Shown in pieces: positions 49,480 through 62,222 of a stretch of 64,000 nt of DNA; the stretch's first letter is position 1, and each line of letters starts with the position of its first letter. The stretch spans positions 62,411,078-62,475,077 of the forward strand of contig CM055895.1 in NCBI GenBank assembly GCA_029582155.1, written 5' to 3'. This DNA is from Panopea generosa (lineage: Eukaryota > Mollusca > Bivalvia > Adapedonta > Hiatellidae). The translations under genes and the position numbers were made by a program. The notes under the pieces are model-generated. The model did no database searches and was not told the origin of the DNA. It worked only from the letters and a program-made list of their open reading frames with translations.

Positions 49480-49566
49480 TTTAATATTTGAATGTGTATG
49501 TAATGGGAAACAGTATATGTTTAAATTGCTTAATAAAAAGTTTTGAATCTTGAACCTTGAATCTAA
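49480..49566 (+). mobile_element. LINE-type 3' tail with ttgaatc repeat
   Basis: 'gcttaataaaaagttttgaa' is followed by an imperfect ttgaatc/ttgaacc repeat, a typical 3' end of molluscan LINEs. The untranslated part may extend left to about 49190; no coding part is visible. Confidence 0.45.
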
Positions 49567-51165
49567 TATTGGATAAACTACAAATATCTGTAATTAACTA
49601 TTAACTGATTCTGTTATGAAAACATTCCAGACAACTCACTGAATTAAGAGCTGAATGATAAACTGATTAATAAAAAATAATGTTATATCGGAAACTATAA
49701 TAATATTCTATTTATTTACATATTACAATACCAAACTTTATTTCTTAAAATTCAGTTAGATTTTAAATTGGCGTATATTTTATATATAACTATTACGTGT
49801 AAATAATGATAGTTTATGACTTATATATGTAAATGATATAAATGTCAAAATGTTTTCATGAATCAAGTGTCTGCATGGTCATTCAAATGCATACAAAAGA
49901 GATTAAAAGATAAGTTTGAAATGATTAAGATAACAAAACAATAGAAATCAATATATAATTTTAACAGTAAAAAGTCCCAACAACAATAACATCCATAAAA
50001 TAAAATATTACTTATTATAAATTTATGTATTTTATTAATGTAAATGAAACGTTCTTGTTCTAAGCAAATTATTGTTTAAACTTGATCTATATCAATTTTG
50101 CCATTTCGAATATTCCAACAGTCCAATGCTCAGGCTGAATAATACTGCAATACTGAAAAAACGTGAAGCAAATAATACAAATAACTATTCTATAATACAT
50201 CTCTACGTATCAGACGGAGGGACGGAAAGATATACAGGACAAACTGAGTGTTATACTAACAGTTATATAGTGTTAATAGCAGTGTTATACTACGGTTATT
50301 TTATAAAAAAAATATGTTTTCACTGGTAATATAACCATTATGTTAAAACATATACATGTATATTATATAAAATCATATAAAAAACAAACAATTGCATAAC
50401 ATAGGTTTATAAACATTTGGAAAATCAACTTTAATGCAGCCCGTATCTTACTAATCACTTGGAATCCTTCTATAATATTCGCTGATTTGTATTGTAGTTG
50501 GGACTGCGTTTTATACTCAGTCAATGTAATATTGATACAGAGATGGTTACCAGCATTCCATAACCAAATGGCGTTTAAAGACAGGAGTGTTTACTTTTTT
50601 CAAAGTGGAAGCAGAGTGATCAGAAACAGTCTAATGAAGTTTGGTGTTATGCATGACACATAACCAGTCATGATCATTTGTTGAAGGTAATGGGCATATA
50701 ACCATCGGCATGAACTCATTGGTGGACAGGAACCTGCTCAGCTGATCATCAGCTTTGGTACAAACAGTCGGTAAGATTTATTCATTTTTAATTTTAAAAT
50801 ATTCTTATCTTAAACGTGTGTTAAGGAAAAACGTTTATGTATACGTTGAATTGCCATTATCCAACATTACATTGAAAAAGCATGTAATGTTCATTTACAA
50901 ATTTTCACCAAATATGATACTGATATTTTTATATAAGGCACTGAAACAACAGTGACATCCCGCAAATAAATGCAACATTGACGTGTTTTCTAATAGTTCA
51001 AATAATTCGAATCTTTGTTTCTATACTTGCATAACTCTTTATTTATGTCTGTGTGTATGGCTGATACGTCTCCTGTTCCACAGCTGTTTAGTGTGTATGC
51101 CATTTATTTAGAGTATTAAAAAGGCTAATCTAACGTAAACATTATTCAGAATTACGTCGTATCTT
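49567..51165. other. Gene-free AT-rich stretch
   Basis: ORFs at 50072-50329 and 50755-50955 have no recognisable domain. Nothing else is seen. Confidence 0.4.
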
Positions 51166-51169
51166 GCAG

Positions 51170-51600
51170 ATACAATCTCGTCTATTTTGATTGGATTTTG
51201 GATAGTTTTACTCATTCCTAATTTAGCTGGTTCTTTGCATCGCATCAGTTCTTACGGAGCTACTGTTAATAGTTAGATAAGGGAACATGTGTTTTGTTCT
51301 ATAGATTTCAGGAAATTTACATATAAATATAAACATTAGATATTCGAGTATAATTCGTTGACGTTGATTCACCTGTGTGTAGCAATAAAGCTGTAATTTT
51401 GGGAGCTTAAGCTTGCATATCAAATTTGTATTATCTCGAAAAAGCTGCAAATAAAGATGCCAACAGACAGTCTGAAATCATCAAATACTATTTTGGCAAT
51501 CAGTAAATCATTGCAGTATGTAAAGGAAAGAGTACAATGACCCATTAGGCAGATGGCTGCTTAATACAGGTTAATTAAATCTAAATATCTTAATTAAACT
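51170..51600. repeat. Old duplicated segments E1 and E3
   Basis: 51170-51340 matches 35040-35230 and 51475-51600 matches 40265-40400, so segments that are 5 kb apart elsewhere are adjacent here. Confidence 0.45.
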
Positions 51601-51662
51601 ATTCCTATTTGGTAACGCAAAAACAACAGTAATTTGGTATAAGTGATTTTTAAATAATTGAC

Positions 51663-51722
51663 TCATATCAGTATTGATTGATTGAATATTTAGCGTGATT
51701 TTTATGCCATCGAGGGCTAACT
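51663..51722 (-). mobile_element. Tail fragment of SINE family 1
   Basis: The minus strand reads 'ttagccctcgatggcataaa' and on to 'gctaaatattcaatcaatca', the exact 3' end style of the SINE at 19826-20092. The 5' part is missing, as in 5'-truncated insertions. Confidence 0.85.
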
Positions 51723-52860
51723 AATATATAACTAATATAAATATCATTAAGTATTCGTTTCAATTTGATATGTTACTTCTGTAAGATAATGTATGTTTTC
51801 GTTCTGAAAAAAAGTCGGATGTTTTCTCACTGGATGGCTATAAAAATAGACATATACTGATCATACCTATTACTGCAAGTCTAAAACTTTGTCAACCATG
51901 TAAATAATGGCATCAATAATAAGCAGTAATAAAGTTACTTAAGCGTGCTGAGTAATAAACAGTTGCCGGTACGAAATGTAAACAAATGGCGCTAACGGAA
52001 GCTTTGCGGATGTATGGGATATTGTTATTATTCGAGGTATGAGGTATATCACGGTATTAGGTATACAAGGGATACATGTATAACATATTTTATTCCAAAT
52101 ATCTTACAATATTAAATATTTACAAGCAATTTTGTCAAAAGGATGGAATGAAAGACAAGCTTATACACTTTTTTCTCCTAAATACAATTGTTTTAACTGC
52201 TACGACATGGACAGAACTAATTCATTTACTTTAATGGTAAACATATGTACCCGATTTGTTTTTAAATGTGAATCTGGGTCGCAATGGAAATATTTTGAGA
52301 TATATTCCGAAATGATATATAAGCTAGCTACGAGATGCATGTACTATTAGTGGCATCAAAAGCCGAACAATCAGTTTGTTTGCGTACACTGATATTGTAT
52401 TGATTTCTAGTTCACTTCGCAATCAACACTTAAAAGAGCAATTCATAGAACTGTAGCTCCTCAAAATGAAATATCATGCTTTATATTTAATATATTTATA
52501 TCATACCTACCTCAATACAAATATTAAAATACAAATCTTGTTTAAATTGGTTGCTGAATTAAAATACATGTATATGAGTGTGATTACAAATTATAGAGAA
52601 ACACCACTACAACCTGTCCAATTTCTTATATCGATAAATAGGAAAAATAGATGGGATTTAACCACCAAAGACAATGATCGCAAACTATTATCTCATCAAT
52701 TAACCTAATGGTCGTGCTTTATCAGATACAGGTACTCAATGGATGTCCACACCTTAGCAATGACTGCATGATAATATCGCTAAAATAATGTTCGACTATT
52801 TTCAAGCATAGACACAATACTTTGTTATTCTACGTACACAACACATTTAGTCACTTCTCA
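51723..52860. other. Gene-free stretch
   Basis: ORFs at 52132-52350 and 52466-52708 lack domains. No repeats beyond the short match to 43773 noted there. Confidence 0.4.
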
Positions 52861-52867
52861 TTATATA

Positions 52868-53096
52868 CACTCACGAGATATGAAAACGCAACACAGGGCT
52901 TATAGGGGACCTATTTGGAAATGAAAATAGTGACACCAATGCAGGAGGTACCAAATTATTCAGTACCATCTCAAGTCAACTACAAATAACATCAAATAGA
53001 AAATAATTACTATTTGATACGGATATATACACCCGTGCTAAATATGTTGCGTTTTCCTATCTCTTCCTGTGTTTGTGTTTTCATATCTCTTGAGTA
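52868..53096. mobile_element. Short TIR element (MITE), possibly mariner-like
   Basis: The left end 'actcacgagatatgaaaacg' and the right end, whose complement reads 'actcaagagatatgaaaaca', form TIRs of about 28 bases with few mismatches. The inner edge 'gttgcgttttcctatctctt' near 53049 repeats the right TIR in worn form. A TA precedes the left end; the right target copy is unclear. No transposase. Confidence 0.65.
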
Positions 53097-55560
53097 AATT
53101 TCAAGTCTGCCTCGTTCTTTGCCTAACGAAATAATATCGTTTTCGAAGATTCAGTCGTCCACACGTCCAAACGCAATACATAAGGGTACACGCTTTTAAT
53201 ATTATCTCTAGTAGTAACAGGTAGTTCGATGTTAAAAACACATGTTTATGTTACCCAACACGCCAATACATCCACTGTTATAGGGTAAAATGACTAGGAC
53301 CAAATGTAGTTTTAGAATTATATACTTATTCAGTAATTGGTTTCGTATTTACGATATGATTATTCCAATATTTCAATACTAGGTAAGGTACAGAGACGCG
53401 ATGAAGAGTTAGTATCAATACACAAAGTGAAATACCAGATAAAAAGCTACATAGGTAAAAACCGGTTAATCCAGTTCCAGGTTTCATCTATAATTATGTT
53501 TGGTGCATATTTTTGAAATAAATTGATCTTTCTCAGTAAGTAACTGTTTCATTCAAATACTGACATGGCCTTTACTTCCTCCTGTTGTCTGCCTTCAGAT
53601 AATGTAATACTTACATATTAAGTAGATTTCGTAACAATTGCTTCTATCTTCAACACTTTTATGATCTACTGGTTGCTATGATGTATGATTACAATTACAA
53701 AGGTATTTATTTTTAAGTATAATTTACACTCGTTATTGGAATTGTTTATTATATCTATTCCGCAAATAGACAATAAATAGTACCAGTAATGCCATTTATG
53801 ACGACTCTTCTGAGATCAAATTTCTCTTTAACCCGGGACATATATCAGTTATAGCTAGCATGATTCTTTATTATTCCTTCATTACTAATGTATATTGCAG
53901 CATAACACGGAAACAGAGGAAATGAAACGAATCTAAGCACAGCATTTAAATAAATATCGTATGTGTTGCATTAATGTACTCAGTAAACTTCTTCAAACCA
54001 AAAAAGTGGTAAGGTTGTTGACCTTTTTATACTACGTAAAAATCGTATAACACGGAATTATCTATAGCTCTAATGACGATCATATAAAATGATAGAACTA
54101 AAAATATTTCTTTTTTATTTTAAAAATTGTTATAGAAACAGGAATGAATACACCGTATAATGGTTAAATAACTTATTACACTTGCGTATTTTAAATTCGT
54201 TTACCACGTTATGTTACCATGTTTAATGTTAATAAAAATCAATTGCTGTAGCTGAAAAATATGTTACACTAAGTTACATTCATCATATTGTGTACAAAAA
54301 TGGTAACAGAATTACTACACATGATGGAAAATTAATAGACGTGTATTTGTATGTAATTGTATTACTTTTAAGTTACCTTATTAAGACGTCAACCGATATG
54401 ATGACAAATATTTGCATTAAACACACACCTCGTTTTGGTAATTATGTAAATCCTGGTGGTACTGACATTTAATATTGTACACGCACCATCATTAAAAAAA
54501 AGTTCATTTGTGGAGGTGACAAACCAGTTTGGTGTTGTTGAGTTACATGCCATTGGAAAAAAACAGAAACGGAACATAAAAATGTTCCTTTAGGGTTTTG
54601 CTCGTTGTTGATAAGCATTATTTCGCTCCAATTGATATTAAATTTTATTATTATAATGGTATTATACAGTTTACTGTACAAAATGGATTTGTATTGTACT
54701 CGGTCAATGTTGGACGAGACACCGTTTTCACAACATTGACGAGAACAAAAAAATCCATAGTGTACAATGACCTGTATAATGTCCCTTTTATTATTCTCGT
54801 CGAGTTCTTTTCATATGAACCACAATATCAAATTAAAATTTTATGAAACGAATTTATTTTAGAAAATATCATTATTTTAAAAAAATACGAAAAATAAAAG
54901 GTAGTTGATGTTTATAACATTTTTTGATAATATTAAAGTTAGGCTCTTTTAAAAAATAGACATATCAATATAAATATAATTCCCTTATCACAGTTTTTTT
55001 CCTTTCTTTTTTTTATTTGTATTTTTTTAAGTATCTATTTATGTATTTTGGAATAATACATACTGCAATTTCTCAATATAAACATGTTGCTTGTTGTTTC
55101 AAACGACATAATGTTAATTAGGAGTAGCCTCAGTGATTTCTCTTATATGTTATATCTAATATTTGCGGAGTATTTATATCGTTAATGTTACCGTTCCTTA
55201 ACGTCCGATACGAATTTTTATCGATTTTCGGGACGGTCGAACAGTCCAATACGAAACATCTATCCGGATTTTCGGGACGCTTCCGGTTTGAAGAGAATAG
55301 TAACGATTTCTCATGTACATTCACATGGTACAAATGCTCGAAGCTCATTGGATAGCTATTTTAGGTGGATAATCATGGTACTTATTTCAGAGCTTGTAAA
55401 ATAAAATATAAACAACTGCGAATCTCGAGTATAGGAAGGATAACGGTTTTTAACTCTCGCAATTTGAACGGCGTTAAGTCATTCATAATAAATGAACCAT
55501 GGAAACTAAATTACCATATGTACCATTGTAACATTTACATACACAACCCTTAGTACAATT
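53097..55560. other. Gene-free AT-rich stretch
   Basis: 53880-53945 resembles 35870-35930. A less AT-rich patch at about 55195-55285 repeats 'gattttcgggacg' twice, 65 bases apart. ORFs at 54290-54846 and 55130-55348 have no domains; a pyrimidine-rich patch lies near 54995-55030. Confidence 0.4.
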
Positions 55561-55564
55561 CATC

Positions 55565-55685
55565 ATATCCCGATTGCATAGTGAGCTCAGACCTTATATG
55601 AATCGCTTTCCAGTCCCCTTCCTTGGTAGAACCAGATTAGGGTGTTGTTTTGGGGATGTCATCGGCTCGAGCTGGGAATTTTAAG
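55565..55685 (-). mobile_element. SINE family 2, head missing
   Basis: Shares 'gagctcaga.cttatatgaa', 'ccagtccccttcct' and 'gggtgttgtttt' with the copies at 44095-44278 and 63742-63925 but loses similarity before the tRNA-like head. Confidence 0.75.
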
Positions 55686-58600
55686 CATTATAGAATTACA
55701 CTCAAAACTTATAATGTCGCGTGTATAACTAATAAAATTTTGCGCTCAAATCCTAAACAGTTTCAACGTGTGAAAAGACAATGTTAATACAATACAATAT
55801 CATACTCAATTAAACATTTTTATAAATAGAACAGTGAAACAATGCCACAATTTATGTTGTGACAAAGCCAAGAGCAATTACTTGCCTCATAACTGAAACA
55901 TATTACAATCCTAGGAACATAAGTTTAATACACATAAATGGTCACTTCACAAAGGTACGAATATGCTTTAACTGATGTTTAACTACGCAATATTTTATTT
56001 ATAAACGAGTGCGTATTAACTGTTTTCTTGAGGAAAATGTTTAACACAAGTAGTATGAACAAGTTTAATCATGTCACCGCTTGTAGAAAATAAAACTTTT
56101 TGTTTTATCAAATATTGCCAAATGATACGTTGACTAAAGACAGACACAAAATTATTGTAGCTTTAATCAGCACTGTAACACTGTGACAGTTCATTGCCAG
56201 AGAATTATTATATTGAGCCTAAAATGTCTCAGAACACTGTTTTAGCTGACTTACCATGTAAACATGTATTGCTCTATAAAATGGCAAATTTATATCTAAT
56301 ATATTAAGTAATGCTAAGTGTAAACGATTAAATAAAAGTAAACCACGGTTGGCAGAGATACACGAGTTAAGTAAAGGTTTAGTAAATAAACAGATAAGAA
56401 AGCAAATTATGTTGTAAACTGATAGGTTAAATAACAAGACTACTGTTACGTAAGACGCACACAGTAATAAATATTCCAAAAATACACTATTACACGCAAG
56501 CAAAACATATGCTCAGAGCGCAAATAGAATATAAAAAATAAAGATGAATATAAAATGACTGGCGTGGGCACGAAACGCAAAGTAGTTATGCTTATCGATA
56601 TCCAAAACAAATAATTAATAACAGGTTGAGACAGATTGGTCGAAATCTATGTTACCTGACTGTGTTTTTTTCTAAAAAATTCATTATTAACATTAGAGAG
56701 ACACAAAATAATTGACGCAGGGTGATGCGTTTTTTTAGACTTATATGAGTCTAAAAATAATAAAATACGGATGATTTCTTTATACGACAGTTTAAACCAT
56801 TAGAATTATAATGCAAACTGTTTTATTAAACACGATAAAGATATATAACAAAATGAGAATGAAACACTAAAGTAAACTTGCGTTAACATTCAAAGTACCA
56901 AGCAGCATCCATTGCAACCAATATGCTATAGCACATACATTACAAATAGTCTGTCTACATATGTCTGAACATTGATATTTTTCATTCACGGCTATTATGA
57001 GCAATACATTGTGCACGTGGGGTATGTAGTGAGAGGAAATTAAAAGATAGACAGTAAGGGCCACCGAAGTGAAAGAGTTAAGAAAAAACACACCTGTCTG
57101 TGTGTACCTCTATTACAGACAGAGTAATGATTGGGTAATGCATTATTTAAAACGCTCATTATATACTTAAAATAACACAACTTTCGGTATTTACGAGGCA
57201 CTTTACAAATTAGTTTCCACTGCACATATCAATCATGTTATTTAATGTTCTTATCTGTCGTCGGCTGTCGCTTTCCAACCTCTATCCGGCAAACAACTTG
57301 CAGTGTTAACAACCTCCGCAAATCTATCATCACAGAAGCAAATAGTTGTGAAAAACACGATTCCTATTTGATTACGTTCACCGATGAATAATTCTTTGAG
57401 ATGGTTAATAAGGAAATATAAGAATTAAATTGCATATCGTTGACAAGAAATGTGAAACTTGTCCCACCTGTACAAGCTTACAAGCGTTGCCTAATTAGCC
57501 GTTTTTTCGTTCACTGTATTGCAATATTTCCGAAAGTATTGACAATTATCCAAAGACATTCGTCTATTCATGGTCATAGTTTCAATGAGACATTCATAAT
57601 ATCCATTTTCCCGTTAATTCTGACTCAACCCTCATAAGTCTTGTTATTTCGCTTAACCAGCACACTATGACTTTAAAATTAGTCGTGATCATTACATTAC
57701 TTCTATTTGAATGATTATAAAAGTCTGAATGATTGTGCTTTCATGTTTATATCAGTATACATGTACATCCTGGTGCAGTTTTCAAAATTTCAGTGTTTTA
57801 ACATGTTTCTTTTAAGTTCACCTTTAGAGCATTAAGTATGTATTGTAGCAGGTACGCCTTGCTCGAGATTTACCATTGTTGCTCAAATTTTATCATGCAT
57901 TTATTAGTATATATACAATTGTAATCAATTTCATGGAAAATCGATACATGTTTTATTTGTAAAAACGAAAAATTTAATGTAAACTTAAAATGATTTTATG
58001 AGAGCTATTATACCTTTCAATCTGTTGCAACTCTTCAAAGAGTGACAAAGTGTATGATTTTGCTTTTTTAATTTTTGCATGTGATTATATTGTATATACT
58101 ATGATGAGACTTTAATAAAATATTAATTAACATGTAGACGACAGATACGTGTTCTCCTCATTGGATAAAGCACAGCTAAATAACATTTCAATAAAGGGAT
58201 TAAATAATATTTGTTATTTAAACATAAACATCTGTCTTATCCAGAACTGTTTGTGCCACTTCAATTTGTTGTTGATTATACTACTGTTCCATTATATTGT
58301 TTCCTGTAAGCAATAAAAATATGTGTTGCAATTCAAAAACAAAGTTCATATCAGTTTGTGATTGTAAATTTCTCGTTTATATTTAGTTTTTTTAGTAACG
58401 ATTTACGGAATGATGTACAGATGTACCGAATGAATTACAAAGATAAACTATGTAGCTGTTAGTTCCTTATCTTGTGATGACAGGGCGGAAATTCGGTGAA
58501 TAAATTGCTTTCCGATCAATCGTTTATCTTGTTTGCCATAAACAAAAATAAACTTTTAATCTGAAGCAGATGGTCCAGCTGATGAATAACAACTGCATAC

Positions 58601-58845
58601 TTTACACTTACTCAATACTTTATTTGTGTAAGGATCAAAATTCATAAAAGTCTGATGGCTGAGTTGCCATCAGTAAAACATTAGTCTAGTTTAAACACCA
58701 AACTACACGATTCGGAATGTGCTTCATCAAAACTCTAAATTGAACTTGAAACTGTTACACTTTACATTATACAGTATATAGTGTAGCTGTTTAACCTAAA
58801 ATTATGACATTAGTTTGTAATTTTTAGATATATAAAAAGCATATT
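55686..58845. other. Gene-free AT-rich stretch
   Basis: About 3.1 kb with only short domain-free ORFs (56219-56503, 56867-57091, 57040-57225, 57440-57637). No tandem or inverted repeats noticed. Confidence 0.4.
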
Positions 58846-58847
58846 AC

Positions 58848-58930
58848 AGTCAACCTGTGTAAGTGACCACTTCTATTTAGCAGCCACTAGTCTTAGGCAG
58901 CCATTTACTATTTACTAATTTGTGTCATGA
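58848..58930. repeat. Dispersed repeat, copy 1 (partner 62070-62220)
   Basis: 'caacctgtgtaagtgaccac', 'ttctatttagcagccact' and 'catttactattt' recur at 62074-62150. The longer partner continues to 'cttaagacaggttt'. Confidence 0.75.
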
Positions 58931-58964
58931 TTGGAACAGCGACGCTGAATGAGTGCACTGTGGC

Positions 58965-59052
58965 AACATTTAGTGTAACAATATCATTTTTGTTACACTT
59001 GGGGTCATAACCGCAACGCTTAGTGTAACAAAAATATTTTGTTACACTAAGG
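58965..59052. repeat. Two tandem palindromes built on agtgtaacaa
   Basis: Palindrome 1: arms agtgtaacaa/ttgttacact at 58972-58981 and 58990-58999. Palindrome 2: 59019-59051 with 16-base arms cttagtgtaacaaaa/ttttgttacactaag around a tiny centre. Both follow a 'gcaac.ct/tt' lead, so they are two copies of one roughly 49-bp unit. Confidence 0.93.
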
Positions 59053-59394
59053 AGTAATATGAGACACATTGTTGCAATATGTAAAACAATTCAGAAATCT
59101 TATTCTCTATAATATTTCAACATATTATGACAACATACGGCAAACATCACGTAGAACTCGTTACGCCATACGTGTCAAACAAGATCATTTAACATATGAT
59201 ATGTAAACTTGTATCCGATATTTTTAATAAAAGCAAATCAACAGTGAATATATTCTACGGTTTCAGTTTTTTTTTCATATTTAATTTGCCAAAATATAGC
59301 ATGTTATTGTATAGGGCTATATATTTAGAGAAAGTAGCTTGGTAAATATAGTTTATATCATGGAAATATGTTAATCTTCAAGTTTTACTGTAAT
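59053..59394. other. AT-rich spacer
   Basis: Nothing recognisable. Confidence 0.4.
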
Positions 59395-59689
59395 TCATCG
59401 TCGGATACCCATATGTAATCCACTGCGATACTCTCCATTTATCACCCATGGGATATTACACTAGGTTTGCGTCGTTTCTGCCAAGCCTCAACGCAGCGGT
59501 ATGGTTTCTTGAAGGGAACGTTATCCAATCGCAACGCAAGTTTCATACAAACACCGTTTTGATAAGAAATTAACGTTAGTTGTATTTTGTTCTGTTCTGT
59601 TCAAATAAAACGAAGCAGAGCTAGCGTAATTTCCCACGGGTGATGTATGGAGAGTATCGGAATTGACACCCATGAATATCCGACGATGA
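59395..59689. mobile_element. MITE with ~65-70-bp terminal inverted repeats
   Basis: Left end 59395-59465 and right end 59620-59689 are inverted copies: 'tcatcgtcggata' at the tips, then 'cgatactctccat' and 'atcacccatggga.attacactag' further in, with an indel in between. The interior (about 155 bp) shows no ORF. A target duplication is not clear (taatt occurs on both sides at slightly different offsets), so the superfamily is not assigned. Confidence 0.85.
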
Positions 59690-60714
59690 CCATAATTATG
59701 AAACTCAATATTTTAGAAATTATTAATTACTATGTTTTAAAAGAACTAAGTGATGTCTCGTTAGTTTTGAAAATATGATACTTAATATTTCATTGTATTG
59801 GGAAAAAAGGAACTTAGGAAAGAAAGTAGTATACGGTCATTGTTATATACTTTTATCAATACGTTGATATTTGTGTATGACAGAGACACATCGAAGCCTT
59901 TACATTCAGATGGTGTACACGGTCGAAATTGAGCTCACCTCAAGAAGTTTGCATTTGGCATAAAGTGTAAAATATGTCATTAACGTCCACAGGCTTTATT
60001 TCTATGAAAGGTCGTTGGAATACAAATACATGTATCAGAGCCAATGTCCATTGTCTTTAAAGGGCGGTTAGGCTGTATGTCGATTATCAAAAATGAGATG
60101 GATGCGTATATTATAAAGCGTTTTCAATTTGGTGATGTTCACTACAAACAAATGGATGATGACGTCAGTCTCTATATTTTGCGCGCTTTAAGTTTAACTC
60201 ACATGAATGCATTGTTTACCTATGTCATATTGTTGCAAGCTTTCCCAACATAGTACAAATTCGGAACACCGCTCGGCCATTTTCGCCTCAGTACGAAATA
60301 ACGAGAAAATGGCCGAGTGATATTACGATTGACATAGTACTGACTGAAGATCACATGATGCATATATCAATGAATGCTTCCTCTGCTCAATCGGTGTAGC
60401 AACAGCTGCCACAACCAATTTATAGTATAAGGCGACAGAAGGAAGATTTATATGGACTGATACTTTGAGGACAAAAAGATTAAATGTAAACATAAAGTAT
60501 AATCATGGCACACTATCGATTGGAATTCTCTCTATTATATATTTAGAGGACTTATAGGTTCTTATATTGTTTATATGGCTATTTATCAGGCATATTAACA
60601 TGATTACTTCTCATGAGATAAATTGAAATGTGACTCTCTTTACGCAATTATCAAGGAAGTCGACAATTCGAAAGACATGATATGTGTGTTTTTTTATATT
60701 GCTTTACTGGAGCT
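59690..60714. other. Gene-free stretch containing a short perfect inverted repeat
   Basis: Arms ctcggccattttc at 60272-60284 and gaaaatggccgag at 60304-60316 are perfect complements around a 19-base loop. The ORF at 60044-60253 has no domain. Confidence 0.6.
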
Positions 60715-60717
60715 GTG

Positions 60718-61012
60718 TTCGATGAGCTCACTCGCTATCCCGCGTGACTATCAATCATCCAGGAGACGCGAGTTCGAATCCCCGCCCAGGCAACAGTCAC
60801 CGTGATGACTGAAATACGACATTGTTTCTTGTTATCATTCGTCTCTTGCCGATGAATCAAGTCAGAAAGGTAGCAGTTACTTGCAGGAGACGGAATGTGC
60901 TTGAGTACTGGTTAACCTTTCAGAATCCAAGGAAACAGTGCATTAGGTTAACTTATCGTCTGTTAATCCTTGATGGTATAGGAATGACGCTAGACATTCA
61001 ATGAATCTATCA
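60718..61012 (+). mobile_element. SINE family 1, second long copy
   Basis: Head with 'gcgagttcgaatccccgccc' (B box) and body matching 19826-20092 through 'caacagtcaccgtgatgact', 'agcagttacttgcag' and 'aggaatgacgctagacattc'. The A-box region is worn ('gagctcactcgctatccc'). The ORF at 60623-60805 runs through the head and is not a gene. Confidence 0.85.
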
Positions 61013-62065
61013 TTTAATATTTTATTTTATGCTTTTGATTGATTTTAAACAAACTACAATCGTAATTTGAATTGCAGATTAAGTATATAACACGTTTTTC
61101 AACTTAATGTTTGAAAGTAGATTAATCAGTTATCATCTCCAGCCCTGGATATAACCCATTTGGTTCATTATAGGTTTCAAAATATCAATGTAATCATAAT
61201 CTAGTTCTTATATTATAGTAACTACATTGAAAATTAAGGTCGTTTGCAACTATTACATATAGGTCTTAGGAGTATATTACTAAATTATATGAATCCCCTG
61301 TTAAACGTATCGTAATGTTCGCTGGAGTGATAATTCTGAAAATTTGATATACCTTATTTAAGAATCATGAATTAGCTAGTTTTGTATGTATACGACGTTG
61401 GAAATCACTTGTCATGTATTATTATAACCTACGCAGATACCCTTAGTTTAGTTGGTAGGATTGTTTGCGAATTAGTCTGTATAATGTGGTATTTGTCTGA
61501 AACAACATTATTTATGATACAGAGATTGGGTGCAAAACAGAGTGTTTTGAGAAATAAGTGTCATGATGCTACGCTCTGGCATAAAAAGAGTAGCCCCACA
61601 TTACAGTACATTAAAACGACGTTGCCATAACAAGGATCAGATACTTGCTATACGTGAATGCCGGTGTAACATTAAAGTTTGACCCCGTTGAAAAATGACC
61701 CCATAATTCCTTGTATGGATTCAGTCTTTAAGCGAGTATATTGTCACATTCAGCGGTTTTCAGAGTTCCTAATGCTAATATTTCTTTGGGATTTTTTTTA
61801 AATATTTTCATATCAAAGCTTGAAAAGAAGGATATGTTTGTGCAGTGTACAAGACGGACCTGTCTCTCGTTGAAAATACATACTTACGCCAACGAATTAT
61901 TGTACCTGGTAGCCAATCCTGTTTGCAAAACAATTAATGCAGGCGTTTATTAAGATTAAAGTATGGGACCATTGCTTTTCCTTGTATAATACAGTACAGA
62001 AATATATTTTCAAGTATCCGACTTTTAACGGATGTAACTAGTACATACTTTATTATTGGCAGTGA
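61013..62065. other. Gene-free stretch
   Basis: ORFs at 61382-61630 and 61741-61953 are somewhat richer in Cys and charged residues than average but carry no domain I recognise. Confidence 0.35.
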
Positions 62066-62069
62066 TATA

Positions 62070-62222
62070 TAGCCAACCAGTGTAAGCGGTCACGTCTATT
62101 TAGCAGTCACTTGTCGTAAGCAGTCGCATTTACTATTTTCCGTGTCTATGCTTTCAGAACAATTTAACCTGTGTTAAAAGGTCACCTTTGCTCCTTCCAT
62201 TGACTGGCTACTTAAGACAGGT
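62070..62222. repeat. Dispersed repeat, copy 2
   Basis: Longer copy of the repeat at 58848-58930, same orientation, with 'gtaagcggtcacgtctattt', 'aacctgtgttaaaaggtcac' and 'tggctacttaagacaggttt'. Its two ends are partly complementary (aacc.gtgtaagcggtca versus tggctacttaagacaggtt), as in elements with worn inverted ends. Confidence 0.65.
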
